Below, piece by piece: positions 25,694 to 33,559 of a DNA stretch of 64,000 bases. The translations under genes were made by a program, and so were the position numbers. Below the pieces are notes generated by a model, which worked only from the letters and a program-made list of their open reading frames with translations, had not been told where the DNA came from and did no database searches. Source of the DNA: Vibrio breoganii (GTDB lineage: Bacteria > Pseudomonadota > Gammaproteobacteria > Enterobacterales > Vibrionaceae); the NCBI RefSeq assembly GCF_001677275.1, contig NZ_CP016178.1, positions 1,178,001-1,242,000 of the forward strand. The letters are read 5' to 3'. How positions within the stretch are numbered: position 1 is the stretch's first letter; each line of letters begins with the position of its first letter.

Positions 25694-26733
25694 GGCGTTG
25701 TTGATCAAATCAGGAAAAGGACGTAGCTATCCTACGGAACTTGCCAGCTAGCTTCTAATGGGCATACCTAGCCCTAGGACTTTATTCATCGCCTTGACAT
25801 TTGCCAACGCCTCACCAACTTGAGCGTTATAACATCTCAAGCTCAATGTTCCGCTAGTCAGTCCTTTATATCGGGACATTGCCGTCTCAGAGATTGAACG
25901 GTCGTGATAGCCAGAGTCAGTTTTCCACTGAGCTAACGAATCGCTTTTAAGTGCATCGACCACTTTATTCCGAGGGTGTCCCTCTTCCCAATAACCAGCA
26001 TTTTTCCGAGGAGGTATGAGAGGTTTGCAACCCTTATTCTGCAATACTTCATGGCACTTTTTCGTGTCGTAAGCACCATCTGCTGATACAGAATGCACTT
26101 TTCTACGAAGCGGATTCAGCAATGTTGGGAGAGCTTCACTATCACCGACATTGACGAGGCTGACTTCTGCGCTAATCACATCATGAGTATCAACATCAAC
26201 GGCCAGATGCAGTTTACGCCAAGTCCGACGTTTTTCTGCTCCATGCTTTTTAACTTTCCATTCACCTTCACCAAAGACTTTCAGACCTGTTGAATCAATA
26301 GCAATATGGCGAACTGAGCCTTTAGATTTGTTCTTGTATTGTACCTGAACGGTCTTTGAGCGCTTGCTAATACTGCTGTAGTTTGGGGAGCGCAAAGGGA
26401 CGTTCATCAAGGCAAAAATGGAGTCGATAAAACCTTGAAGCGCACGTAACGGGAGTGAGAATATCCCTTTAACCATCAAAGCGGTTTCAATAGCAGTATC
26501 AGAAAACTGAAAGCCTCTGCCACGTTTTCCATGGTGTCTTTTGCATTGCCACGCTTCAACGGCTGAGTCGTCAATCCAAAACGTTACTGAGCCTCGCTTA
26601 CACAAGGCTTCATTATACTCACTCCAATTCACTATCTTCTTCTTCGATTTACCCATAACACCACCATGCTTCTACTACATGGGATCAGATCGCAGGATTT
26701 AGAAAAGGTTCAACTGATTTAGTCAACAACGCC
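25694..26733 (-). mobile_element. IS5-family (IS903-group) insertion sequence, 1040 bp
   Basis: Terminal inverted repeats start GGCGTTGTTGA and match at 18 of the first 20 positions. One full-length transposase lies inside. The clean 9-bp duplication and intact gene indicate a recent insertion into non-coding DNA. Confidence 0.95.
25748..26656 (-). CDS. IS5-family transposase
   Basis: The 302-residue DDE transposase begins with the KIVNWSEYNEALCKRGSVTFWIDDSAVEAW segment of the IS903 group. The catalytic region is intact: IAIDSTGLKVFGEGEW, VSADGAYDTKKC and SGYHDRSISETAMSRYKGL (Glu). It is uninterrupted. Confidence 0.95.
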   Translation of the reverse strand: MGKSKKKIVNWSEYNEALCKRGSVTFWIDDSAVEAWQCKRHHGKRGRGFQFSDTAIETALMVKGIFSLPLRALQGFIDSIFALMNVPLRSPNYSSISKRSKTVQVQYKNKSKGSVRHIAIDSTGLKVFGEGEWKVKKHGAEKRRTWRKLHLAVDVDTHDVISAEVSLVNVGDSEALPTLLNPLRRKVHSVSADGAYDTKKCHEVLQNKGCKPLIPPRKNAGYWEEGHPRNKVVDALKSDSLAQWKTDSGYHDRSISETAMSRYKGLTSGTLSLRCYNAQVGEALANVKAMNKVLGLGMPIRS

Positions 26734-26848
26734 CATCTAGTGCATAGAGGATAATATGAGGTAAGGAAGTACTAACTCAGGCGCCCAGTTGATACCACAC
26801 GTGCTCAATGACACAGACAATCGCTAAACCTCAGACATCAAGCACCCA

Positions 26849-27538
26849 TTACCGACGGAGCACCGCGATCCATCGCCCCAAGTTCAACAAGCTGGTCAGC
26901 GAGGCAGCAACATAGGTCAGCGCCGCCGCCTTGAGAATTTTTCCCGCATGCTCCAGATCACCATCGTGCAGGTAGCCGCCTTCCTTGAGGATAGGCAGAG
27001 CCTTGCCATAACTAGCATCGAACTCAACCGGAAGAGTCACCAGGTGCACCATAGTACTTAGTGCCATTGAAACAATACCAATCACTATCGTTATCGCTCC
27101 CGCTTGCGGCAGACGGGTTAGCATTAGGACAAGCGGAGCAGCCACCAGCATTATTCCGGCAATACGCTCGCCAACCATGGCAGTCTTTACGAGTTTCTGC
27201 CGCGCCAGGAACAAAGCCTCTCCACGAGAATCCTGAATGGCATGCCCCACTTCATGGGCGGCTACAGTCACTGCTGTCAGCGAATATCCTGAGTGGTTTT
27301 CCGGCGTCAGTCGCACAGCCTTAGCCACCGGGTCATAGTGATCACCTGCAGAGGTCTCCTCTACCACGACGTTACTCAAGCCGGAGCAATCCAGCAGATG
27401 GCGAGCAAGTTCACCCCCGCTTCCCTGCTTGCGGTAGCGATCAGCCGGCTGACTGTACTTTTGCATCACATGCTTGACCCACAGGCCCGGCAGGAAGACG
27501 CATATCGCGATTATGAGTAATAGGACTATCCAGAACAT
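26849..27538 (-). CDS. YugP-type membrane zinc metallopeptidase
   Basis: The 229-residue protein has an N-terminal membrane helix, the zinc motif AAHEVGHAIQD (HExxH), GERIAGIM, and two further hydrophobic segments, matching the Zn_peptidase_2 (YugP) family (PF04298). Physiological substrates are not established. Base composition is clearly more GC-rich than its neighbours, and it sits between an IS and an integron-like stretch, so it was probably acquired from another genus. Confidence 0.88.
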   Translation of the reverse strand: MFWIVLLLIIAICVFLPGLWVKHVMQKYSQPADRYRKQGSGGELARHLLDCSGLSNVVVEETSAGDHYDPVAKAVRLTPENHSGYSLTAVTVAAHEVGHAIQDSRGEALFLARQKLVKTAMVGERIAGIMLVAAPLVLMLTRLPQAGAITIVIGIVSMALSTMVHLVTLPVEFDASYGKALPILKEGGYLHDGDLEHAGKILKAAALTYVAASLTSLLNLGRWIAVLRR

Positions 27539-27698
27539 TTAAACAGTATGCCAAGAGAATTGTGTGACTACGATATATTATACGCATAGAAATGAGCAAC
27601 AGATGCTTTCCGACAATAGGCTGACTCGAGATGGACAAAGGTGTGTCAGTGGTTTTACTAATTTAGTAGTTCGCGGATTATCTTATGTATGGGAAAGG

Positions 27699-27788
27699 TA
27701 ACGCCAAGATAATAGGCGCGGCCTTTTTTGCGTCCGGTTGTCCTAGCGACTCTTTGATAGGACAACGAAATTAATCGCCTTGTTATAC
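27699..27788 (+). other. Probable attC recombination site, upstream of the relBE cassette
   Basis: TAACGCC at the left and GTTATAC at the right frame an inner 9-bp inverted repeat (GTTGTCCTA at 27737-27745, TAGGACAAC at 27758-27766). The end sequences and the folded layout agree with Vibrio attC sites, but the outer arms match less well than at 28380. Confidence 0.5.
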
Positions 27789-27842
27789 CGCTTGGCAGAG
27801 GCTAAAATGACCTAATTAAAGACCACCTTAGAGACCTATTAT

Positions 27843-28091
27843 ATGACCACTAGAATTTTAGCTGATGTTGCCGCAAGCATCACTGAGTTGAAAGCTAACC
27901 CTATGAAAGTTGCAACTAGTGCTTATGGCGAACCTGTCGCTGTACTAAACCGAAATGAACCAGCATTCTATTGCGTACCTGCCGAAGCGTACGAAATGAT
28001 GATAGACAGACTCGAAGATCTTGAACTACTAGCTATTGCTAAAGAGCGTGAATCTGAAGAGAGCATTTCGGTAAATATTGATGACCTTTAA
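27843..28091 (+). CDS. relB: Phd/YefM-type antitoxin (RelB-like)
   Basis: The 82-residue protein begins ILADVAASITELKANPMKVATSAYGEPVAVLNRN, the YefM/Phd DNA-binding fold, followed by an acidic C-terminal tail (LELLAIAKERESEESISVN) that would wrap the toxin. It neutralises the RelE-type toxin encoded just downstream and probably represses the operon. It closely resembles antitoxins in the V. cholerae superintegron, from memory. The pair is framed by attC-type sites, so it is a mobile gene cassette. Confidence 0.88.
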   Translation: MTTRILADVAASITELKANPMKVATSAYGEPVAVLNRNEPAFYCVPAEAYEMMIDRLEDLELLAIAKERESEESISVNIDDL

Positions 28092-28371
28092 ACTCAACTT
28101 TAAAAAGAGCGCACTCAAAGAGTGGAAAAAGCTTGGTTCAACATTACAACAACAATTTAAGAAAAAGCTAATCGAGCGCTTAGACAACCCACATGTTCCG
28201 GCGTCAAGACTTTCTGGAGCTGAAAACATATATAAAATTAAGCTGCGTCAATCAGGCTACCGTCTCGTCTACAAAGTTGAAGACGATGTCGTCATTGTAA
28301 CCGTCTTAGCAGTAGGAAAACGAGAACGAAGCGATGTTTACGTTAAAGCTATGAAAAGGTTAGATAATTGA
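28081..28371 (+). CDS. relE: RelE/ParE-family toxin
   Basis: The 96-residue basic protein (FKLNFKKSALKEWKKLGSTLQQQFKKKL; NIYKIKLRQSGYRLVYKVEDD; VLAVGKRERSDVY) is a RelE-fold mRNA interferase with the conserved Arg-rich beta-strands and the C-terminal Arg/Tyr residues. The ATG at 28081 overlaps the antitoxin by 11 bp; a TTG one codon earlier is also in frame. It probably cleaves mRNA on the ribosome. Confidence 0.88.
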   Translation: MTFKLNFKKSALKEWKKLGSTLQQQFKKKLIERLDNPHVPASRLSGAENIYKIKLRQSGYRLVYKVEDDVVIVTVLAVGKRERSDVYVKAMKRLDN

Positions 28372-28379
28372 TTGCGAAA

Positions 28380-28468
28380 TAACGCCGGCAGCACCAGCTT
28401 GTTTTAAGTTGATTGAGCGAGCAGCGAAAGCAGCTTAAAACAAGTCTGCGTGACTGCCCTTGTTATGC
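28380..28468 (+). other. attC recombination site
   Basis: TAACGCC to GTTATGC. The strand folds as nested arms: TAAC with GTTA, GGCAG with CTGCC, CAC with GTG, then CTTGTTTTAAG (28398-28408) with CTTAAAACAAG (28434-28444), an 11-bp perfect stem. Unpaired single bases between arms resemble the extrahelical bases of attC. The boundary G-TT marks the end of a cassette of about 680 bp starting at 27783. Confidence 0.75.
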
Positions 28469-28936
28469 ACTTTCATACTCTCTAGTAACTTCTACCTGAA
28501 CAACCTTTTGAAAAAATCCGACTTTAGCATTTACATCTGTTCTGTAGGCCTTTAGATCATCGTAGTCAGGTGTATTCTTATTGCTGCAGATAAACACATT
28601 AACCGACGACAATAAATTATAAGCTGCAATCCTGATTTCATCTTCAGACATTATTTGCACTTGGTTAAATGAGGTCAGGTATTCTTTGTAGTCCTCTGTG
28701 TCGCCACAGAAGGTGCTGCTAAGATATGACTGAACCAGAGCTTCAGATTTTGACAAAAAATCTACGTAGATCTTTTTCTTTTGTTCTTGTAGATCATAAA
28801 ATCTAGCGCGCCTTTCCTTTTCTAGCTCGTGATTCTGATTCCTTTTTAACATCAAGTAGCCAGAAACTGCGGTAATCATCGCGCCAAGGCCAATTTTTAA
28901 CGCCGTATCGGCAACTTCGATCCATGTGGTGCTCAT
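28463..28936 (-). CDS. Hypothetical membrane-anchored protein in an integron-like context
   Basis: The 157-residue protein has one hydrophobic helix near the N-terminus (IGLGAMITAVSGYLML) followed by a charged, coiled-coil-like region (RNQNHELEKERRARFYDLQEQKKKIY). I do not recognise the family. Its stop codon overlaps the end of the attC site, and it is transcribed against the relBE cassette, which suggests an inverted cassette; no second attC was found on its far side. Confidence 0.65.
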   Translation of the reverse strand: MSTTWIEVADTALKIGLGAMITAVSGYLMLKRNQNHELEKERRARFYDLQEQKKKIYVDFLSKSEALVQSYLSSTFCGDTEDYKEYLTSFNQVQIMSEDEIRIAAYNLLSSVNVFICSNKNTPDYDDLKAYRTDVNAKVGFFQKVVQVEVTREYESA

Positions 28937-29539
28937 TTAATACCCTTGCGTCGATGAGGCATAACAGCTTAATAGTGCGACATCTCAAATGCACCTGTCA
29001 CTCATAATACAAAACTAAGTGCAACTTATTGTTTTTATGAGGTAAAGTTTTGAACCAAATCATTTATTCCCAGAAAAAACGAGACATTGCACTAACTCAT
29101 TCCCATTATCGCTGTTGCACGCAGATTGTAATGCATTGATAGGTAGACAAAAACTTCATCCCATGGCGACAAAACGAGAAGTATCAGAAGCGTAAACAAG
29201 CCTGTTTTCGAGAAACTTATGCCCACGCTCATTAATCCTGTACAGACGTTGATTATCCAAGTTACCTTTTATGCTCTAAGGGCATTAGTTTTTGTATCGC
29301 AAAACTTTTGACCCACAAAACTGGCTCGGTATAACGAAACAAACTTTGGGACAAAAAAGAATTACTACCACAGAGCTAAACCGTTCCAAGACTTCGCTTT
29401 GATTGCAATTATTAGTGATCGATACATCATGATTAGCTCGGTTATCAAGCAGAATTAACTTAACAGCCAAGTTGTGACAAGCTCGAAGGTTGGAAATAAA
29501 GCGAGAGTAGAAAGAGATGTCATTGAGCAAAACAAAAAA
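28937..29539. other. ~600-bp spacer with gene relics
   Basis: On the minus strand 29156-29277 encodes NLDNQRLYRINERGHKFLEN and a natural stop, resembling the C-terminal wing of a small winged-helix regulator, but its N-terminal part is absent. A minus-strand frame at 29285-29530 (81 codons) has poor coding character. Both look like remains of cassettes or of an older gene. Confidence 0.4.
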
Positions 29540-29568
29540 AACGCCGATTGATTTGCATCATCGGCGTT
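29540..29568 (-). terminator. Terminator of the DEAD-box helicase gene
   Basis: AACGCCGAT, 11 bases, ATCGGCGTT, with a run of T on the minus strand, 18 bp past the stop. Confidence 0.85.
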
Positions 29569-29586
29569 TAGTGTGTGTTGATTCGC

Positions 29587-30879
29587 TTACTTCTTAGTGC
29601 CTGCAGCTTTATTTCTCACGATATTACGTAATCGTGCGCTTCTCTCAGCAGAACCCTGACTGGCATCAGAAGGGTTGTTCGTGCGGGTTTTACGGTTTTT
29701 GAATGCTGGTTTGCTGTGCATTTTCTGCAATAGAGCATCACGGCTTTTTGGCTCGTATCCTGCTTGCTCTACACGTCGAATCGTATGACCAATCAACGAC
29801 TCAACTTGTTGCAATGTCAGTTCTTCTTCACGGCTGACAAAAGACACAGCATGACCTTTTTGACCAGCGCGGCCTGTTCGGCCAATGCGGTGGACATAAT
29901 CTTCTGCCAAAAATGGCATATCGAAATTCACTACGTGTGGAAGGCCTTTAATATCTAAGCCACGAGCAGCCACATCGGTTGCAATCATCACTCGTGCCTT
30001 GCCTTCTTTAAACTCATCAAGCGCTCTACGACGGGCACTTTGGGCTTTATCGCCGTGACAGAGTACCGCTTTAATGCCGTCCAGTTTGAGTTCTTTCAAT
30101 AGCATGTTGGCCGTTTCTTTGTAGTTCACAAAGACCAATACCTGTTGCCAGTTCTTACGACCAATAAGTTCAGACAGCATTTCATTCTTTCTTTCTTGGT
30201 CCACTGGGTAGACAACATGCGCGACAGTATCTGCCGTCACGTTTTCTTGAGTGACGGAAACTTTTTTCGGTTGATTCAACATTTCCGCCGCTAGTTTGTT
30301 CATTTGCGATGAGAACGTCGCCGAGAACAGCATCGTCTGTGGCTTCGTTGAAACACCAGACATAATGGTTTCAATTGATGAAATAAAGCCCATGTCTAAC
30401 ATACGGTCAGCTTCATCGAAAACCAAGAATTCAAGATTCTGTAGGGAAACATTTTTCTCATCCAGATGCTCAATTAAGCGACCTGGTGTTGCCACTAAAA
30501 TGTCGACGCCGTTCTTTAGCTTTTGAACCTGAGATGACATTTTCACGCCACCATAAATGGCAGCAACACTCAATGATGTGTACTTGATATAATCTTCAAT
30601 GCTTTGCGCAATCTGTGCAGCCAATTCACGAGTTGGTGCAAGAACCAGTGCTCGTGTTTGAAAGTGCTTAGTCACTTTGGTCTTGTCTAATAGCTGCTGA
30701 ATAATTGGCAGAGCGAAAGCGGCAGTTTTACCTGTCCCTGTTTGAGCATTCGCTAAGATATCGTGCCCTTTACGAGCGAGAGGGATCGCTTTCTGCTGAA
30801 CAGGAGTAAGTTTTTCGTAGCCGCACTCGGACAGTGCTTTCACAATTTCTGGAGAAAAATTCTGAGATGAAAATGACAT
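29587..30879 (-). CDS. DEAD-box RNA helicase (RhlE-like)
   Basis: The 430-residue protein has every core motif in order: Q motif (TPVQQKAIPLA), I (AQTGTGKT), Ia (PTRELA), GG, Ib (TPGR), II (DEAD), III (SAT), IV (VFVNYK), V (ATDVAARGLDI) and VI (HRIGRTGRAG). A basic C-terminal tail of about 60 residues would bind RNA. Such enzymes remodel ribosomal or mRNA structures, often in the cold. The 450-bp non-coding region upstream leaves room for a long leader. RhlE versus other subgroups is not firmly decided. Confidence 0.9.
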   Translation of the reverse strand: MSFSSQNFSPEIVKALSECGYEKLTPVQQKAIPLARKGHDILANAQTGTGKTAAFALPIIQQLLDKTKVTKHFQTRALVLAPTRELAAQIAQSIEDYIKYTSLSVAAIYGGVKMSSQVQKLKNGVDILVATPGRLIEHLDEKNVSLQNLEFLVFDEADRMLDMGFISSIETIMSGVSTKPQTMLFSATFSSQMNKLAAEMLNQPKKVSVTQENVTADTVAHVVYPVDQERKNEMLSELIGRKNWQQVLVFVNYKETANMLLKELKLDGIKAVLCHGDKAQSARRRALDEFKEGKARVMIATDVAARGLDIKGLPHVVNFDMPFLAEDYVHRIGRTGRAGQKGHAVSFVSREEELTLQQVESLIGHTIRRVEQAGYEPKSRDALLQKMHSKPAFKNRKTRTNNPSDASQGSAERSARLRNIVRNKAAGTKK

Positions 30880-31331
30880 TGTTGTGTTCCTAAATTAAGC
30901 GGCTACGACCACGTAAAGCATAACCAAAAATACGGTCGCAGATTGTAGAACAAACTGCATCGGAACGGCAGGCTTTTTACCAATTCGTCGCAATAAGCTC
31001 GAAAATATGACAATTTAATGGCAACAAGTCCTCTAGTGGCCATTTTTTTAAAGTAAAAGTGCGGCTTAACCACTCCCAACGACTAACAGTGTAGTGGACT
31101 ATCAAATACCGGCAAGCAAAAACTCCTTTGCCTCAATTGCATGCATTTCTAGATATTAAACCGGCTATGTATCGCGAGGGATCAAACACGTCGCACTAAA
31201 TTTGTAATTGCCATATCAAGCACCAAAGCAATCCGGCAACTTCAAATTCAACCCAGAAAAACCAATACAGATGTTTAGAAAAGCCTGAAAACTGTAAATA
31301 AGACCTGGGCTTAAATTAATCTTTCAATGGC
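30880..31331. other. 450-bp spacer upstream of the helicase gene
   Basis: No ORF or convincing promoter was found. Long 5' leaders are common for cold-regulated DEAD-box genes, so part of it could be transcribed leader, but I see no CspA-type box. Confidence 0.3.
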
Positions 31332-31769
31332 TTATGATTGCAAGTTTACCAGCAACTGTTCGCACTGTTTCTTCAAAAGCGTAAGTTCTTGTTCATCCAT
31401 CTTTGAAAGGCAAAACATCTCTACAGGCACCTGTTGTGCCTGCTGTTTCAAGTCTACACCTGCTGGTGTCAATGTAATCACACGCACTCGCTCATCTTCT
31501 TTACTTCGCGTTCTGCGCACATAGTCTTTTGCTTCTAGGCGTTTAAGCAGTGGTGTTAGCGTTCCAGAATCTAGATGAGTTTTCTCTCCTAACGTTTTCA
31601 CATTCACTTCTTCTTGTTCCCAAAGCACCATCATGACGATGTATTGAAGGTAGGTAAGGTCAAGCGCTTTAAGCAAGGGTTGATAAGCTCTGCCCATTGC
31701 ATTTGACGCACTATAAAGTGCAAAGCACACCTGATTGTCTAGCTTTAGGTATTCATCTTGATCGCTCAT
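31332..31769 (-). CDS. ohrR: OhrR, MarR-family organic hydroperoxide sensor-repressor
   Basis: The 145-residue MarR-type winged-helix protein carries the peroxide-sensing cysteine at residue 15 (LDNQVCFALYSASNAMGRAY) when translation starts at MSDQDEYLKL, as in known OhrR proteins; in-frame starts 6 and 18 bp upstream are less likely. LGEKTHLDSGTLTPLLKRLE is the recognition helix region. Oxidation by organic peroxides releases it from DNA. It is divergent from ohr across a spacer with three copies of a TTG(T/C)GCAC core. Confidence 0.93.
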   Translation of the reverse strand: MSDQDEYLKLDNQVCFALYSASNAMGRAYQPLLKALDLTYLQYIVMMVLWEQEEVNVKTLGEKTHLDSGTLTPLLKRLEAKDYVRRTRSKEDERVRVITLTPAGVDLKQQAQQVPVEMFCLSKMDEQELTLLKKQCEQLLVNLQS

Positions 31770-31791
31770 CTTCATCTCGCCCCGCAATTAC

Positions 31792-31862
31792 ATTGTGCAC
31801 AATATACTTGCGCACTTAGATTTTATCAATTAGTATGAACTCAAAATTAGATTGCGCACAAC
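31792..31862. promoter_or_regulatory. OhrR operators in the ohrR-ohr spacer
   Basis: ATTGTGCACAAT at 31792-31803 is a perfect palindrome. ATTGCGCACAAC at 31851-31862 is a near copy. A third, weaker element ACTTGCGCACTT lies at 31806-31817. The two strong sites flank the space where both promoters must lie. Confidence 0.75.
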
Positions 31863-31898
31863 CTAATTGCCATCAATTTAAATTCAAGGATCTCAACA

Positions 31899-32321
31899 AT
31901 GACTACGCTATACACTACTTCAGCTACCGCAACAGCAGGCCGTAACGGTCAAGTATCTACTGACGACAACCTACTTTCCGTTGCACTAAGTTACCCTAAA
32001 GAAATGGGTGGTACTGGCAGTGCAACCAACCCAGAGCAACTTTTTGCCGCTGGCTATTCTGCGTGTTTCTCAAATGCTCTATTACACGTTGCTAAAGAAA
32101 TGAAGATTAAAATCAGTTCTGCTCCGACTACCGCAACTGTAGGTATTGGTCCAAATGCAAGCGGCGGTTTTGCATTGACGGTAGCGTTATCTGTTGAATT
32201 AGATCTAGACCAAGAGCAAGCCTTCACATTAGTAAGAACAGCCCACCAAGTTTGTCCGTACTCAAACGCAGTTCGTGGCAACATCGATGTAAAACTGTCG
32301 GTGAATGGTCAAGCCGTTTAA
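31899..32321 (+). CDS. ohr: Organic hydroperoxide resistance protein Ohr
   Basis: The 140-residue OsmC-fold thiol peroxidase has both catalytic cysteines: Cys56 in AAGYSACFSNALLH and Cys119 in HQVCPYSNAVRGN. It reduces organic and fatty-acid hydroperoxides, usually with lipoylated proteins as donors. Divergence from ohrR, with operator-like palindromes between, gives a complete sensor-effector pair. CAAGGA precedes the start. Confidence 0.95.
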   Translation: MTTLYTTSATATAGRNGQVSTDDNLLSVALSYPKEMGGTGSATNPEQLFAAGYSACFSNALLHVAKEMKIKISSAPTTATVGIGPNASGGFALTVALSVELDLDQEQAFTLVRTAHQVCPYSNAVRGNIDVKLSVNGQAV

Positions 32322-32392
32322 TCCCACAATAAACCGATAGAAAACTAGGCGAATTGCCTGTTCAAAAGAATATTTAATAAAAGGGACACCCT

Positions 32393-33322
32393 ATGCGCGC
32401 AGTACGAATTCACCAATATGGTGGCACTGAAACATTGAAGTTAGAGCAGATTGATAAACCAACAATTAATGACGATGACATCCTAATTCAAGTAAAAACC
32501 GCCTCTATCAACCCTGTTGATTGGAAGATTCGTGAAGGCTATTTGAAAGACTTCATCCCTTACGCATTGCCTATTACGCTAGGTTGGGATGTATCCGGTA
32601 TCGTTACTCAAGTAGGCAGCAATGTCAGTCAGTTTTCTGTAGGTGACGAAGTCTTTAGCCGCCCCGATATTGCGCGTGATGGCAGTTACGCTGATTACAT
32701 TGCAGTTAAAGCAGATGAAGCGGTATTAAAATCGACTAAACTCGATTTTGTACAAGCTGCTGCCCTTCCACTCGCGGGTATTACTGCATGGCAGTGCTTG
32801 GTCGATGTCGCCAATATCCAGACGGGTCAACGAGTCCTAATTCATTCTGGTGCGGGTGGTGTTGGTCACCTCGCGATTCAAATAGCCAAAGCCAAAGGCG
32901 CAACAGTTGTTGCTACCGCATCATCAGCAAACCTTGAACTATTAACTCAGTTTGGTGCAGATGAAGCGATTGATTACTCTAAAGCACCGTTAAGTGAACA
33001 GATTTCACCGGTTGATGTGGTTCTCGATACAATGGGCGGAGAAGTGCAGCAACTATCTTGGTCGTTACTTAAGCCTAATGGCATGATGGTTTCTGTTGTT
33101 GAGCCACCAAGTGAAGAGACAGCAAAAGAGCACAATGTACAAGCCGCATTTGTCTTCATACAACCAAGCGCACGCATTCTTACTGAGCTTAATAAGTTGG
33201 TTGAATCTGATCAGCTTCGCCCGTTCGTAGAGCACCGCTTCCCACTAGAGAACATTGCTGATGCTCACCTTCAAAGCCAATCAGGTCGTACACGAGGTAA
33301 GATTGGTATAGAAGTAAGCTAA
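32393..33322 (+). CDS. MDR-family NAD(P)H-dependent quinone/alkenal oxidoreductase
   Basis: The 309-residue zinc-free medium-chain dehydrogenase has the GroES-like N-terminal domain (VKTASINPVDWKIREG) and a Rossmann domain with LIHSGAGGVGHLAIQIAKAKGATVVATAS. This subgroup reduces quinones or alpha,beta-unsaturated carbonyls. It lies 71 bp after ohr on the same strand with GGGAC ahead of the start, so it could be co-transcribed and clear carbonyl products of lipid peroxidation. Confidence 0.88.
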   Translation: MRAVRIHQYGGTETLKLEQIDKPTINDDDILIQVKTASINPVDWKIREGYLKDFIPYALPITLGWDVSGIVTQVGSNVSQFSVGDEVFSRPDIARDGSYADYIAVKADEAVLKSTKLDFVQAAALPLAGITAWQCLVDVANIQTGQRVLIHSGAGGVGHLAIQIAKAKGATVVATASSANLELLTQFGADEAIDYSKAPLSEQISPVDVVLDTMGGEVQQLSWSLLKPNGMMVSVVEPPSEETAKEHNVQAAFVFIQPSARILTELNKLVESDQLRPFVEHRFPLENIADAHLQSQSGRTRGKIGIEVS

Positions 33323-33456
33323 GCTTTCTTTACGATAATCTTATTGGTGACTTATCTAAGTTGCTGACAATACACTGCACGATAAGAACGGATTCACTAT
33401 GAGTAGATGCTTGTAATGTGGTTGATGATTTTGTGGGGTGGTGTAGAAGAAAAAGT

Positions 33457-33503
33457 GAAGTGCAGAAACGCAATAACTTGCGCTGACTAAATATCTGCAC
33501 TTC
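33457..33503 (-). terminator. Possible nagE terminator
   Basis: GAAGTGCAG and CTGCACTTC form a 9-bp stem over a 29-base loop, with CTTTTTCTTC following on the minus strand. A second, imperfect hairpin (TCCAGTAAGC with CTTACTGGA) lies between it and the nagE stop. Confidence 0.55.
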
Positions 33504-33559
33504 AGGGGAATCCAGTAAGCGAGTCTTGGATAAAGCTCACTTACTGGACGTTTACTCTG

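Noticed and set aside
27539..29000. Integron integrase or Pc promoter
   Set aside because: No integrase-like frame exists around the attC sites; only cassette-type features are visible.
29285..29530. Minus-strand 81-codon ORF
   Set aside because: Odd composition, no ribosome-binding site and no recognisable motif; more likely non-coding or a relic.
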